DNA from: Stanieria sp. NIES-3757
GTDB lineage: Bacteria > Cyanobacteriota > Cyanobacteriia > Cyanobacteriales > Xenococcaceae
NCBI GenBank assembly: GCA_002355455.1
Contig: AP017375.1
Coordinates: forward strand, 558,001 to 622,000
DNA: 64,000 nt
Direction of reading: 5' to 3'
Shown: in pieces, positions 27,018 through 36,131 of the stretch
Layout: every line of letters starts with the position of its first letter
Position numbering within the stretch: the first letter of the stretch is position 1
The notes under the pieces: generated by a model
What the model was told of the DNA's origin: nothing
The model's database searches: none
Seen by the model: the letters and a program-made list of their open reading frames with translations, nothing else
Translations under genes and position numbers: made by a program

Positions 27018-28223
27018 TTACTGACGAGCTTGGTTGGCTGCATCAGCAACGCAATTATACATTCTCAACGTAGCAGCAGCAGCATAATTACGTCCTGAAG
27101 CTTGATCGGGATTGAAAGCATTTCCAGTTTCATTATAAGGAGAAGCTACTTGACAATAACCAGACATTTGCTCGATTAAATTTTTACCCCAGTGAGTAGA
27201 AATATCTGAAAAAGATGTTGCTGCGGGTTTAACAGCTAATTGTGGCGATAATCCTCGCTCAACTCTAACAAATTCCGCTGCACGTTTTAAAACAGCCATT
27301 AACTCTGCCCTAGTAACAGGTTTTTCTGGACGGAATGCACCATCAGGATAACCAGTAACAATTTGATTATCTTTTGCCCATTGGATTTTAATAGCACTCC
27401 AACGAGAAGTTGCTACATCAGGATAAGGTTGCGTTACAGCTTGGGCGGGTAGTTGAATTTCCAGATCTGCTATCTCACCTAAAGCACCGATTACCATCGA
27501 AACTAATTGTTCTCTAGTCAAAGGTTCTTGAGGACGGAAGGTTTTGTCTTGGAAACCAGCAATAAATCCTAAAGCGACAGCTTGTTCGATTTCATCCTTA
27601 TAAATATCGGTAGCCGTATCGCTAAAGCTTGGTGCAGCAGGTGGAGGTGTGGGAGGTGTATTACCCGCAGCCGCGATCGCAGCAGTATCTCCACTAAAGT
27701 ACACATGACCTACAGTTTTACCGTCAACAGTTTTTTTTGTCAATTGCCAACCTGGGTTTAAATAAATTCTTAAAAATTTGCCTTGATTAAGACCGAAGGT
27801 TTTGCCAATCACCGTTCTAGAACGATCTTTGTAGTTCATGGCAACTAATTGTAATTCACCTTCTTTTTCGGCTAGATCTAACAAGTAGTCTTGGCTAGTA
27901 TCTTGACCATCAAGATGAATTGAATAACCATTGGCATCAGTCGCACGACGGCAATGTCCTGTAAAGTCAAAAGTAGTCCAGAGAGGCTCGATCACTGTTG
28001 GTTGAGAACCCATCTCACTCCAACATTGTTTTTGACCAGGAAGTTGTTCGACGATCACTAAACTATATTTATTACTGCCAAAAGGGGCTGCTACTGCAAC
28101 AACTTCGTTTTGATTAATTGGTTCTTCTCCAATTACTGCTGCTTTGAGAGGAGACAAAGTAATTGTAGTCGCTAAAACTGCTGTTGAGATTGCGATAAGT
28201 TTCAGTGGAAGTGATAATTTCAT
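27018..28223 (-). CDS. DUF3747 and S-layer-homology (SLH) domain exported protein
   Basis: The signal peptide covers residues 1-28 (LIAISTAVLATTITLSPLKAA). Residues about 35-185 match the DUF3747 region: EVVAVAAPFGSNKYSLVIVEQLPGQKQCW, DFTGHCRRATDANGYSIHLDGQD and KFLRIYLNPGWQLTKK. A proline-rich linker (PPTPPPAAPS) precedes three SLH modules (SDTATDIYKDEIEQAVALGFIAGF; PYPDVATSRWSAIKIQWAKDNQIVTGYPDG; SDISTHWGKNLIEQ). SLH domains in cyanobacteria anchor proteins to peptidoglycan-linked polymers, so this should be a periplasmic or outer-envelope protein. Length 401. The third SLH module is divergent. Confidence 0.85.
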   Translation of the reverse strand: MKLSLPLKLIAISTAVLATTITLSPLKAAVIGEEPINQNEVVAVAAPFGSNKYSLVIVEQLPGQKQCWSEMGSQPTVIEPLWTTFDFTGHCRRATDANGYSIHLDGQDTSQDYLLDLAEKEGELQLVAMNYKDRSRTVIGKTFGLNQGKFLRIYLNPGWQLTKKTVDGKTVGHVYFSGDTAAIAAAGNTPPTPPPAAPSFSDTATDIYKDEIEQAVALGFIAGFQDKTFRPQEPLTREQLVSMVIGALGEIADLEIQLPAQAVTQPYPDVATSRWSAIKIQWAKDNQIVTGYPDGAFRPEKPVTRAELMAVLKRAAEFVRVERGLSPQLAVKPAATSFSDISTHWGKNLIEQMSGYCQVASPYNETGNAFNPDQASGRNYAAAATLRMYNCVADAANQARQ

Positions 28224-28793
28224 AAGAATTTCTTTGTTACTTTAACAATTCGATTTGAGTGTAAAAACTTTGAGAATATGTTTAATTTGGGACATAACCC
28301 TATTTTTAGTGTCAGAAAAATTTTTAGAGATTTTGTGTAATTCAATTGAGCAATGAAACAGACTAACTATTCGATCTAGATGTTCCTATCTTTGGATTTA
28401 ATTTGAGCCCTATTAACGAAGGACTATCCTAACGATTATTTTCATTTTGTCAAGATCGGTAATAATGCTTAGTCAATAAGCAAATATTAGGAATTAATAA
28501 TAATTAAAATTAGAAAAAAAGCTAAATGCTGATTATGACTAATTTGTAGCGTGAATAGTTTTTGTTTTTAGCGAATAAACAAAAATAAAGCCAATCTTAT
28601 CATGTATAAATGGTTTTTGTATTGTCAATAATTTACAATAAGCTCAAACCGCGATCAACTCGTTGGTAAAAAATCTTTATTATCAATAATTTTTTAAGTT
28701 TTTTTTTATTTTTAAATATAAATTTTAAATTAATAATAAGAACTTTTTAAAAATTAGCTTATAACTACCAGTAGAGAGGTAACCGATAACTGA
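28224..28793. other. AT-rich spacer upstream of the SLH gene
   Basis: This 570-base spacer holds no supported frame. A weak inverted pair TATTGT/ACAATA (about 28620-28640) and homopolymeric T and A runs near 28690-28710 are the only structure. Short CTGATAAC-like repeat units occur at about 28778-28796 beside rsmE. The leader and promoter of the SLH gene must lie next to 28224. Confidence 0.4.
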
Positions 28794-29501
28794 TTAATTG
28801 AGTGTGACAGTCACTATCGTTACCGCAACCATTGGAGCCGTAATCGCTCGTAAAATTCGATTTCCTAGAGAAACTGCTTGAAATCCTTGCTGGATTGCTT
28901 GTTTTACTTCCTGGGGAGTCCAACCTCCTTCACAGCCAGTCGCAATAATAATTTCTCGTTCTGGTACTTTAGTTAAACAACTCCATAAAGTAGGTAAATC
29001 GCCACGAGCTACACAAATATAGCGATCGCTTTCAAAATTAATTGTTTGATGAATTGCTTCAGTAAATTTAATTGGATTGATAATCTGGGGAACGATTTGT
29101 CTTTCCGATTGTTCGGCTGCTTCAGTGGCAATTTTGCGCCAACGTTCGACCTTATTAGGACTAGGTTTTAAAATAGTGCGATCGCTAATAACTGGAATAA
29201 AAGTATTAACTCCCAATTCGGTACAACAGCGAACGATATCTTCATAACCACTTCCTTTCGGTAAAGCAGTGATTAAGGTGATTGGTAAAGGTAATTCGGT
29301 TGAAGTGATAATTGGTTCGAGAATATGGGCAAAATTGCCTTCTAGTTGAGCCAACCAAGACTGACCCTGACCATCCATCAAAATAATGCGATCGCCACTA
29401 GTCATCCTTAATACTCTTTGTAAATAATGCTGTTGTGGAGGATTAAGAACAACGATCTCGTCTTGTTTTTGTTCAGGTGTAATGACTATACGGTAAACCA
29501 A
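28794..29501 (-). CDS. rsmE: 16S rRNA (uracil(1498)-N(3))-methyltransferase RsmE
   Basis: RsmE methylates U1498 of 16S rRNA using S-adenosylmethionine. An N-terminal PUA-like domain (NPPQQHYLQRVLRMTSGDRIILMDGQGQSWLAQL) is followed by a SPOUT knot. Motifs are ALPKGSGYEDIVRCCTELGV, KIATEAAEQSERQIVPQI, ATGCEGGWTPQEV and SLGNRILRAITAP. Length (235) is normal. The start is TTG at 29501, since no ATG or GTG lies upstream in frame before the first conserved residues; no clear ribosome-binding site is visible, so the exact start is uncertain. Confidence 0.92.
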   Translation of the reverse strand: MVYRIVITPEQKQDEIVVLNPPQQHYLQRVLRMTSGDRIILMDGQGQSWLAQLEGNFAHILEPIITSTELPLPITLITALPKGSGYEDIVRCCTELGVNTFIPVISDRTILKPSPNKVERWRKIATEAAEQSERQIVPQIINPIKFTEAIHQTINFESDRYICVARGDLPTLWSCLTKVPEREIIIATGCEGGWTPQEVKQAIQQGFQAVSLGNRILRAITAPMVAVTIVTVTLN

Positions 29502-29888
29502 TGATTTGATTAATTATTAATAGTTGTTTAAGCGATAATGCTCGCAATTATACAGTGACCAGTGACGACTGGTTATTTTCCCCCTTTCTCCTCTTCTCCC
29601 TTTCTCTTTTTCTCCTTCTATCTTCATTGATCTGAGAACCGCTATTTTAATTCCTTCACAACTTCCTCAAACTTTTGACATACTCTCAAGGTGAATTCGG
29701 AGCGGTACTCTCAAAAACTACTTAAATAGCAAACAGTAAACGATGAATAAGGATGGATTAAAAAGGGTGAGCGATCGGAAATTATTTCTGAGACTTCATC
29801 CTTTATCTTTCCTCCCTCCAATCGATCATTAGTAATTGTACAAATGTTTTGGTGAAACGTTTCCACGTCATAACCGAAGGAGTAAGCA
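29502..29888. promoter_or_regulatory. Regulatory spacer upstream of nifJ
   Basis: Non-coding. It contains CTTCACAACTTCCTCAAA at 29654-29671, an 18-base sequence repeated exactly upstream of the DHOD-like gene at 38624-38641. The ribosome-binding site AAGGAG lies at 29877-29882, six bases before the nifJ ATG. A frame of 29 codons (ATG near 29742) is probably chance. Confidence 0.5.
29654..29671 (+). promoter_or_regulatory. 18-base element shared with the DHOD-like gene upstream region
   Basis: CTTCACAACTTCCTCAAA occurs here, 217 bases before the nifJ ATG, and again at 38624-38641, 51 bases before another + strand gene. It may be a regulator site or a promoter-proximal element, or simply part of a dispersed repeat. 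A shorter relative, ACTTCCTCAAAAAGATT, occurs at 51571-51587. Confidence 0.35.
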
Positions 29889-32800
29889 ATGATTCAAACT
29901 GTATCTAGGAAGCAAACAACTTTTGCCACCATAGACGCAAACGAAGCTGTAGCAAGAGTGGCTTATGCCCTTAATGAAGTAATCGCAATTTATCCCATTA
30001 CTCCTTCTTCACCAATGGGTGAATGGGCGGATACTTGGTCATCTCAAGGTAAAAAAAATATTTGGGATACTGTCCCGACAGTGGTAGAAATGCAAAGTGA
30101 AGGGGGTGTTGCAGGGGCAGTTCATGGTGCTTTACAAACAGGTTCTTTGACGACTACTTTTACTGCTTCTCAAGGTTTATTATTAATGCTCCCTAATATG
30201 TATAAAATTGCGGGAGAACTAACACCAACAGTGTTTCATATTGCAGCCCGTTCTTTAGCTGCCCAAGGACTATCTATTTTTGGCGATCATAGTGATGTGA
30301 TGTCTGCTAGAAGTACGGGGTTTGCGCTGTTGTGTTCCGCTTCAGTACAGGAGGCACAAGATTTTGCTTTAATTGCTACCGCAGCTAGTTTAGAATCGAG
30401 AATTCCGTTTGGTCATTTCTTTGATGGTTTTCGCACTTCCCATGAAGTTCAGAAGATTGAACTTTTGAGTGAAGAGGTATTGCGTTCATTAATTAGCGAT
30501 CAACTCGTCTTCGATCATCGTCTCCGTGCTTTAACTCCAGACCATCCTGTCATTCGTGGTACGGCTCAAAATCCTGATGTTTATTTCCAAGCAAGGGAAA
30601 CAGTTAATCCTTATTACCAAGCTTGTCCGAATATTACCCAAAAGGTAATGGATAAGTTTGCTCAATTGACAGGAAGACAATATCACTTATTTGAATATCA
30701 TGGCGATCAAGCAGCGGAACGAGTGATTGTCTTAATGGGTTCTGCTTGTGATACTGTCCACGAAACCGTCGATTATCTCAATCAACAGGGTGAAAAAGTT
30801 GGAGTTTTAAAAGTTCGCTTGTATCGTCCTTTTGCTGGCGAAAAATTTGTTGCAGCTTTACCCAATACAGTGAAAAGTATTGCTGTTTTAGACCGAACTA
30901 AAGAACCAGGTAGTGTGGGTGAACCTCTTTACCTGGATGTAATTACTACCCTTACTGAAAACTGGAAAACTAACTCTCCTCAACCTAAAGTACTTGGTGG
31001 ACGTTATGGTTTATCTTCTAAAGAATTTACTCCTGCTATGATCAAAGGAGTATTTGATAATTTAAACAATACGTCACCGAAAAATCACTTCACCATTGGT
31101 ATTAATGACGATCTCAGTCATACCAGTCTAGAATACAATTCCGAATTTTCAATTGAATCAGAAAAGGTAGTCAGAGCTATCTTCTATGGTTTGGGTTCTG
31201 ATGGAACCGTTGGTGCCAATAAAAATTCAATCAAAATTATCGGGGAAGAAACTGATAATTACGCCCAAGGATATTTTGTTTACGATTCCAAGAAATCTGG
31301 TTCGGTAACAGTATCTCACCTACGGTTTGGTTCTCAATTAATTCGTTCTACCTATTTAGTCAACCAGGCTAATTTTGTTGCCTGTCATCAATGGCAATTT
31401 GTCGAACAATTTCCAATCCTGAAAGAAATTGAACCAGGGGGAACTTTCTTAATTAATAGTCCTTATGGTCAAGAAGAAGTTTGGAGTCAATTACCTGCTA
31501 CTATCCAACAGCAAATTATCGCCAAAAATCTGAAATGCTACGCCATTAATGCCTATCAAGTCGCCCGTGAAGCGGGGATGGGAGGACGAATTAATACAGT
31601 GATGCAGGTTTGTTTCTTTGCCCTATCGGGAGTATTACCGAGAGAAGAAGCAATTAATGCCATTAAACAATCAATTCGGAAAACTTACGGCAAAAAAGGC
31701 GAAGCGATTGTTCAAATGAACCTTAACGCCGTAGATGCAACTTTGGATCATCTTTATCAAATTCAACCAGGAGAAATTTCTAATTCGGCGACCAAAACTC
31801 AATCTCCTTTGGATCAAGCACCGAGTTTTGTACGGGATGTATTGGGTAAAATGATCGCCCGTGAAGGAGAAGAACTTCCTGTTAGTGCTTTACCTGTAGA
31901 CGGAACCTATCCTAGTGGTACAACTAAATGGGAAAAACGCAATATTGCCCAAGAAATACCTGTTTGGGATGCAGATGTCTGCGTTCAATGTGGCAAATGT
32001 GTAATGGTTTGTCCTCACGCGGTAATTCGCAGTAAGGTTTACGAACCACAACAATTAGAGAATGCCCCTGCTAATTTCAAGAGTACTAATACCAAAGATA
32101 AAGATTGGCGCGATCTCAAATTCACCATTCAAGTTGCACCCGAAGATTGTACGGGATGCGGTATCTGCGTGGATGTTTGCCCAGCCAAAAATAAACTTCA
32201 ACCCCGTCTCAAAGCAATTAATATGCAGCCCCAGTTACCTTTACGGGAACAAGAACGGGAAAACTGGGATTTCTTCTTAAATTTACCCAATCCAGACCGC
32301 AGATACTTAAAACTCAACAAAATCAACCAACAGCAAATGCAAGAACCCCTATTTGAATTTTCTGGGGCTTGTGCTGGTTGCGGTGAAACACCCTATGTCA
32401 AATTGGTCAGTCAATTATTCGGCGATCGCATGGTAGTAGCTAATGCGACTGGTTGTTCTTCAATTTATGGTGGTAATTTACCTACTACTCCTTGGGCGCA
32501 TAACGCTGAAGGAAGAGGCCCAGCTTGGTCAAATTCTCTCTTTGAAGATAATGCTGAATTTGGGTTAGGTTTCCGAGTTTCAATCGATAAACAGGCTCAA
32601 TTTGCTGCTGAATTACTCCATACTCTCGCTCAGGAAGTAGGAGAAGAGTTAGCAACTGCTATTCTGGATAACCAACAACAAGACGAAGCCGATATTTACG
32701 AACAACGGCAAAAAGTCAGCGAACTTAAACAACAGTTAGAGAAACTGCTGAATTCCGAGCTAGATCCCAGTATTAAAGCAAAAGTTCAGAACCTCAAATC

Positions 32801-33488
32801 TGTAGCAGACTATTTAGTTAAAAAGAGTGTCTGGATTGTTGGTGGTGACGGTTGGGCTTACGATATCGGTTATGGTGGCTTAGATCATGTGATTGCCAGT
32901 GGACGGAATGTCAATATTCTCGTTCTTGACACCGAAGTTTATTCCAACACAGGTGGACAAATGTCTAAAGCTACTCCTAAGGGTGCAGTAGCTAAATTTG
33001 CTGCTAGTGGTAAACCAATGGCGAAAAAAGATTTGGGTTTAATTGCCATGACTTACGGTAACGTCTATGTTGCCTCTGTAGCAATGGGTGCGCGAGACGA
33101 ACACACTCTTAAAGCTTTCTTAGAAGCCGAAGCTTATGATGGCCCATCCCTAATTATTGCTTATTCTCACTGTATTGCTCATGGTATCAATATGCCTACT
33201 GCAATGCAGCAACAAAAAGCCTTAGTGGAATCGGGACGCTGGTTACTCTACCGCTACGATCCTAGAAGAACAGAATTAGGAAAAAATCCCTTAAGTCTAG
33301 ATAGTCGCGCACCCAAATCGCCTGTGAAAGACTCAATGTACCAAGAAAACCGCTTTTTGATGTTGATGCGGAGTCAACCAGAAGCAGCTAAAAAGTTACT
33401 TAAAGAAGCGCAAGCAGATATTAGTACTCGTTGGCAGTTGTACCAATATCTAGCAGCTAGACAGTCAGAAAAAACCAACGGTCATTAA
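29889..33488 (+). CDS. nifJ: Pyruvate:ferredoxin (flavodoxin) oxidoreductase NifJ
   Basis: This single-chain enzyme oxidises pyruvate to acetyl-CoA and CO2 with reduction of ferredoxin or flavodoxin. It has all domains of the 1200-residue homodimeric form. The N-terminal TPP/pyrimidine domain has ANEAVARVAYALNEVIAIYPITPSSPMGEW. The two 4Fe-4S clusters are CVQCGKCVMVCP (near residue 698) and CTGCGICVDVCP (near 755). The third cluster cysteines are CAGCGE and ATGCSSIYGG, with one in YSHC near the end. The TPP-pyrophosphate motif is GGDGWAYDIGYGGLDH, followed by SNTGGQ. Length 1199. In cyanobacteria nifJ is also kept by non-diazotrophs for dark fermentation and mixotrophy. No nif genes are nearby, so nitrogen fixation is not implied. 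Confidence 0.97.
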   Translation: MIQTVSRKQTTFATIDANEAVARVAYALNEVIAIYPITPSSPMGEWADTWSSQGKKNIWDTVPTVVEMQSEGGVAGAVHGALQTGSLTTTFTASQGLLLMLPNMYKIAGELTPTVFHIAARSLAAQGLSIFGDHSDVMSARSTGFALLCSASVQEAQDFALIATAASLESRIPFGHFFDGFRTSHEVQKIELLSEEVLRSLISDQLVFDHRLRALTPDHPVIRGTAQNPDVYFQARETVNPYYQACPNITQKVMDKFAQLTGRQYHLFEYHGDQAAERVIVLMGSACDTVHETVDYLNQQGEKVGVLKVRLYRPFAGEKFVAALPNTVKSIAVLDRTKEPGSVGEPLYLDVITTLTENWKTNSPQPKVLGGRYGLSSKEFTPAMIKGVFDNLNNTSPKNHFTIGINDDLSHTSLEYNSEFSIESEKVVRAIFYGLGSDGTVGANKNSIKIIGEETDNYAQGYFVYDSKKSGSVTVSHLRFGSQLIRSTYLVNQANFVACHQWQFVEQFPILKEIEPGGTFLINSPYGQEEVWSQLPATIQQQIIAKNLKCYAINAYQVAREAGMGGRINTVMQVCFFALSGVLPREEAINAIKQSIRKTYGKKGEAIVQMNLNAVDATLDHLYQIQPGEISNSATKTQSPLDQAPSFVRDVLGKMIAREGEELPVSALPVDGTYPSGTTKWEKRNIAQEIPVWDADVCVQCGKCVMVCPHAVIRSKVYEPQQLENAPANFKSTNTKDKDWRDLKFTIQVAPEDCTGCGICVDVCPAKNKLQPRLKAINMQPQLPLREQERENWDFFLNLPNPDRRYLKLNKINQQQMQEPLFEFSGACAGCGETPYVKLVSQLFGDRMVVANATGCSSIYGGNLPTTPWAHNAEGRGPAWSNSLFEDNAEFGLGFRVSIDKQAQFAAELLHTLAQEVGEELATAILDNQQQDEADIYEQRQKVSELKQQLEKLLNSELDPSIKAKVQNLKSVADYLVKKSVWIVGGDGWAYDIGYGGLDHVIASGRNVNILVLDTEVYSNTGGQMSKATPKGAVAKFAASGKPMAKKDLGLIAMTYGNVYVASVAMGARDEHTLKAFLEAEAYDGPSLIIAYSHCIAHGINMPTAMQQQKALVESGRWLLYRYDPRRTELGKNPLSLDSRAPKSPVKDSMYQENRFLMLMRSQPEAAKKLLKEAQADISTRWQLYQYLAARQSEKTNGH

Positions 33489-33505
33489 TCATTAGTTATT
33501 TGTCA

Positions 33506-33555
33506 CTGGTTATTATTCATTGGTTAATCAAAGCTGATGACTAACCAGTTTTTTT
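33506..33555 (+). terminator. Rho-independent-type terminator of nifJ
   Basis: CTGGTTA (33506-33512) and the nearer TGGTTA (33521-33526) both can pair with TAACCAG (33542-33548). A run of seven T (33549-33555) follows. The alternatives share the same 3' arm. It lies about 20 bases after the nifJ stop. Confidence 0.75.
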
Positions 33556-33705
33556 CTACATTTTAATTAATTTGAATTATTAAGAAATGAATACTCAAAT
33601 ATTAAATAATAAATCTCGATTTTAAATGCTAAAACCGAGATTAAAATCTATTTACTAAAAAAAATTTTTTGGGGAAACTATACCGAGTTTTTAGAACGAT
33701 TTAGA

Positions 33706-34038
33706 TTACCAACCTTTGTCTGCTTGAGAAATTACGTAAGCAGCAACATCTTCAATTTGTTGATCATTTAAACGCCCTTTAAAAGATGGCATAGCATTTT
33801 TTCCATTAGTTACTTGAGTAATAACTGCTTCAGCAGAATACATCCCATATTTTTCTAAAGCATCTTTTTTCAAAGTTTTTGTAGCGTTAACTAGGTTGTT
33901 GCCTCCGGAATGGCAAGCAGCACAATTGGCATTAAAAATTTTTGCACCATTGCTGGCATCTCCAGCTAAGGCAGGATTAGCTACAGCAAACCAAGTTATC
34001 AACAAGCTGATGCTTATTGACAGTAATTTCTTCAACAT
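33706..34038 (-). CDS. petJ: Cytochrome c6 (PetJ)
   Basis: Cytochrome c6 is a soluble lumenal haem protein that carries electrons from cytochrome b6f to photosystem I, replacing plastocyanin when copper is scarce. A signal peptide (residues 1-25, [22 protein letters not shown]) is followed by the mature protein with CAACH as the haem site and an axial methionine in [10 protein letters not shown]. The C-terminus [13 protein letters not shown] is typical. Length 110 with the start at the ATG 34038, which has GAGAGGAG seven bases upstream; a longer frame to 34053 is less likely. It is divergent from petE, with 237 bases between the two start codons. Confidence 0.96.
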   Translation of the reverse strand: MLKKLLSISISLLITWFAVANPALAGDASNGAKIFNANCAACHSGGNNLVNATKTLKKDALEKYGMYSAEAVITQVTNGKNAMPSFKGRLNDQQIEDVAAYVISQADKGW

Positions 34039-34275
34039 GATTTCTCCTCTCAAATTGTAAATTCAATCGAGTATACATCCTGAGCGATTACGAGACTTTA
34101 GTCAAAAGACAAGCTGTCAAAGTTTTACAAATTGTCAAACTTCTGTAGTAGTATGATTTGAGGGGGATAAATAGGCAAAAAACTGTTCAATCACTCAAAA
34201 CCAGTCAGTTTGTTTCTATTCGCTCCTAAAAATACTAGATTAATCTAGGAAAAAAATTATATTTGAGTGTTAAAA
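34039..34275. promoter_or_regulatory. Shared regulatory region between petJ and petE
   Basis: The two interchangeable electron carriers are transcribed away from this 237-base region. Within it ACAAGCTGTCAAA (34109-34121) and ACAAATTGTCAAA (34127-34139) form an 18-base-spaced direct repeat differing at two positions. Each contains an ACA-N3-TGT half-site dyad, and GTCAAA occurs a third time at 34101. This is a candidate binding region for the copper-linked switch (PetR/PetP type in Synechocystis), by analogy. A TATGAT at 34152-34157 could be a -10 box for petE, but I did not identify a convincing -35. Confidence 0.5.
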
Positions 34276-34656
34276 ATGACCAAGAAGCTAGGTTTATTAC
34301 TTTCGACTGTTTTGCTAGTGGTTACTAGCTTTTTCTTAACCGCAAATCCTGCTGCTGCTGAAACCTACGAAGTCAAAATGGGTTCAGATAACGGTATGTT
34401 ACAGTTCGTTCCCAGTACTTTAAATATTAAGTCAGGGGATACTGTTAAGTGGGTTAACAACAAAATGGCTCCTCACAATGTAGTCTTTGACAGCAGCAAA
34501 GTCTCTGATGATATCGCTGCTAAAGCATCTCATAAAAGCCTTGCCTTTTCGCCTGGTGAATCCTTTACAACTACTTTCGATCAACCAGGTGAATATTCTT
34601 ACTACTGCGAACCTCATCGTGGTGCAGGTATGGTTGGCAAGATTGTTGTTGAATAA
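34276..34656 (+). CDS. petE: Plastocyanin (PetE)
   Basis: Plastocyanin is a lumenal blue copper protein that reduces photosystem I. The signal peptide is [24 protein letters not shown] (processing after AAA). The mature protein has [44 protein letters not shown] with one copper histidine. The Cys-His-Met copper ligands are in [13 protein letters not shown]. Length 126 from the ATG 34276; the frame can be extended to a GTG at 34267 but the ATG fits the signal peptide. The gene is divergent from petJ, its functional counterpart. A terminator follows at 34683. Confidence 0.97.
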   Translation: MTKKLGLLLSTVLLVVTSFFLTANPAAAETYEVKMGSDNGMLQFVPSTLNIKSGDTVKWVNNKMAPHNVVFDSSKVSDDIAAKASHKSLAFSPGESFTTTFDQPGEYSYYCEPHRGAGMVGKIVVE

Positions 34657-34682
34657 ATTGCATTTAACTTTAAACAGTTTAT

Positions 34683-34720
34683 AGTAGGGGAAATTCATAA
34701 ATTGCCCCTACTTTATTTTT
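34683..34720 (+). terminator. Terminator between petE and the converging synthase gene
   Basis: AGTAGGGG (34683-34690) pairs with CCCCTACT (34705-34712), followed by TTATTTTT. The A-rich sequence on the other side is weak, so it mainly ends petE transcripts. Confidence 0.75.
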
Positions 34721-34722
34721 GA

Positions 34723-36126
34723 TTAGGTTAGTTTCAAGGCTGCTAATTGAGCTTCAGCTTTATTTAAAGACTCGTACCATTCTTTTTCAGGATCGCTGTC
34801 GGCAACAATTCCTGCTCCTACTTGTCCATAAACTAGAGCTTGATTGGGATTGATGGGTTGATACAACAAGGTACGAATTAAAATATTTAAATCTAAATTT
34901 CCTCTTCGATCTAGATAACCACAAGAACCATAAAATAAGTTGCGACGCACTGGTTCTAATTGTTCAATAATTTCCATACAACGGACTTTTGGACATCCTG
35001 TAATCGTTCCTCCAGGAAACATTCCTTCGATCAGATCTACAGGATGGCAATCTGGTTTGAGTTTACCTCGGACATTACTAACCAGATGCATGACGTGACT
35101 ATAACGTTCAATGACTAATAACTCATCTACTTCAACTGAACCCCATTGACAGACTTTGCCCAAATCGTTACGTTCTAAGTCAACTAACATGATGTGTTCG
35201 GCTCTTTCTTTGACGTTAGCAAGTAATTCCTGTGCTAATTTTTGGTCTTGTTGGGGAGTCGTACCACGCGCTCTTGTTCCTGCAATTGGTCTAGTTTGAG
35301 CAAGATCTCCTTCTAGTTGAATCAGTCTTTCTGGTGAACAACTAATAATTGTCCCCCAAGGCGATCGCCAGTAACTGGCAAAGGGAGAAGGATTAATTTT
35401 TTGTAGGGTGCGATAAATCGACCAACTATCTTTGGTTGTTTCAGTTTGAAAGCGTAAGGAGAGATTGGTTTGAAAGATGTCTCCTGCTTGAATATATTTT
35501 TTCGCTTGTCTAACGGAATCTTCGTAGTCAAACTGATTGGTTAGGTAGGAGATATTGACAGATGTAGGGGCGAACTGGTGTTCGTCTGTACAAGAAGAAG
35601 TTTCTAATTGATGTACTAAGCTATCCAATTGTTGGGGTTGAGTTGCTGCTAACCAGAGAAGTTGTTCCTGATGATCTAAGACGGCAAAACAATCTGGTTC
35701 GTACCAATAAGCAACAGGAAAAGGTAAAGGATCTTGATTAAAATTAGGTAACTTTTCAATTTCCCAAGCCAAATCATAACCCAACCAACCCAACCAACCT
35801 CCTGTAAAGGGTAAATGCTGAACTTCTAAACAATCAGTTATTGGTTGCTCTAATAGCGATCGCGAAGTGGCGCGGAGCGATCGCAAAAAAGGTAAAATAT
35901 TCCCTACTGTTGGAGTCCAAACTTTAGCTTTACCATTAACTACGCGAGGCGAACCTGCACAGATTGAATAACGAGATAGTTGGGGTTGATCTGTTGGTGT
36001 GGGAAAAGGACTTTCTAACAGAGTAGCGATTGTGTTTGATTGAAGAAATAATTGAGCAAAAACTTGTGAACCAGTGCGATTATTTAAAGGTAGCGATCGC
36101 CAATACCAAGGAGACAATTGTTTCAT
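34723..36126 (-). CDS. Anthranilate/aminodeoxychorismate synthase component I family enzyme
   Basis: This chorismate-utilising enzyme uses an amide partner to form anthranilate (TrpE) or 4-amino-4-deoxychorismate (PabB). The catalytic core is clear: QAGDIFQTNLSLRF, SPERLIQLEGDLAQTRPIAGTRARG, VDLERNDLGKV, FPGGTITGCPKVRCMEIIEQLEP and YGQVGAGIVADSDPEKEWYES. The position that is lysine in E. coli-type PabB (PIKGT) is alanine, as in TrpE (PIAGT). The FPGGTITG and LDLNILIRTL segments and the short length (467) look more PabB-like, so I leave it undecided. I prefer the ATG at 36126, with TAGGA just before and a 5-base gap to the ecfT stop, over 36168, which overlaps it. A HIP1-flanked 29-base block lies inside (35856-35884). 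Confidence 0.85.
   Translation of the reverse strand: MKQLSPWYWRSLPLNNRTGSQVFAQLFLQSNTIATLLESPFPTPTDQPQLSRYSICAGSPRVVNGKAKVWTPTVGNILPFLRSLRATSRSLLEQPITDCLEVQHLPFTGGWLGWLGYDLAWEIEKLPNFNQDPLPFPVAYWYEPDCFAVLDHQEQLLWLAATQPQQLDSLVHQLETSSCTDEHQFAPTSVNISYLTNQFDYEDSVRQAKKYIQAGDIFQTNLSLRFQTETTKDSWSIYRTLQKINPSPFASYWRSPWGTIISCSPERLIQLEGDLAQTRPIAGTRARGTTPQQDQKLAQELLANVKERAEHIMLVDLERNDLGKVCQWGSVEVDELLVIERYSHVMHLVSNVRGKLKPDCHPVDLIEGMFPGGTITGCPKVRCMEIIEQLEPVRRNLFYGSCGYLDRRGNLDLNILIRTLLYQPINPNQALVYGQVGAGIVADSDPEKEWYESLNKAEAQLAALKLT
35856..35884. repeat. HIP1-flanked 29-base block inside the synthase gene
   Basis: Two HIP1 octamers (35856-35863 and 35877-35884) bracket GAAGTGGCGCGGA. The block is a GC-rich island in the AT-rich gene, coding for a few residues near LRSLRATSRSLL. 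It reads as an in-frame addition and resembles interspersed cyanobacterial sequences that carry HIP1 at both ends. Confidence 0.45.
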
Positions 36127-36131
36127 TTTTC

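Noticed and set aside
29889-33488. nifJ as evidence for nitrogen fixation
   Set aside because: PFOR is common in non-diazotrophic cyanobacteria and no nif structural genes are nearby.
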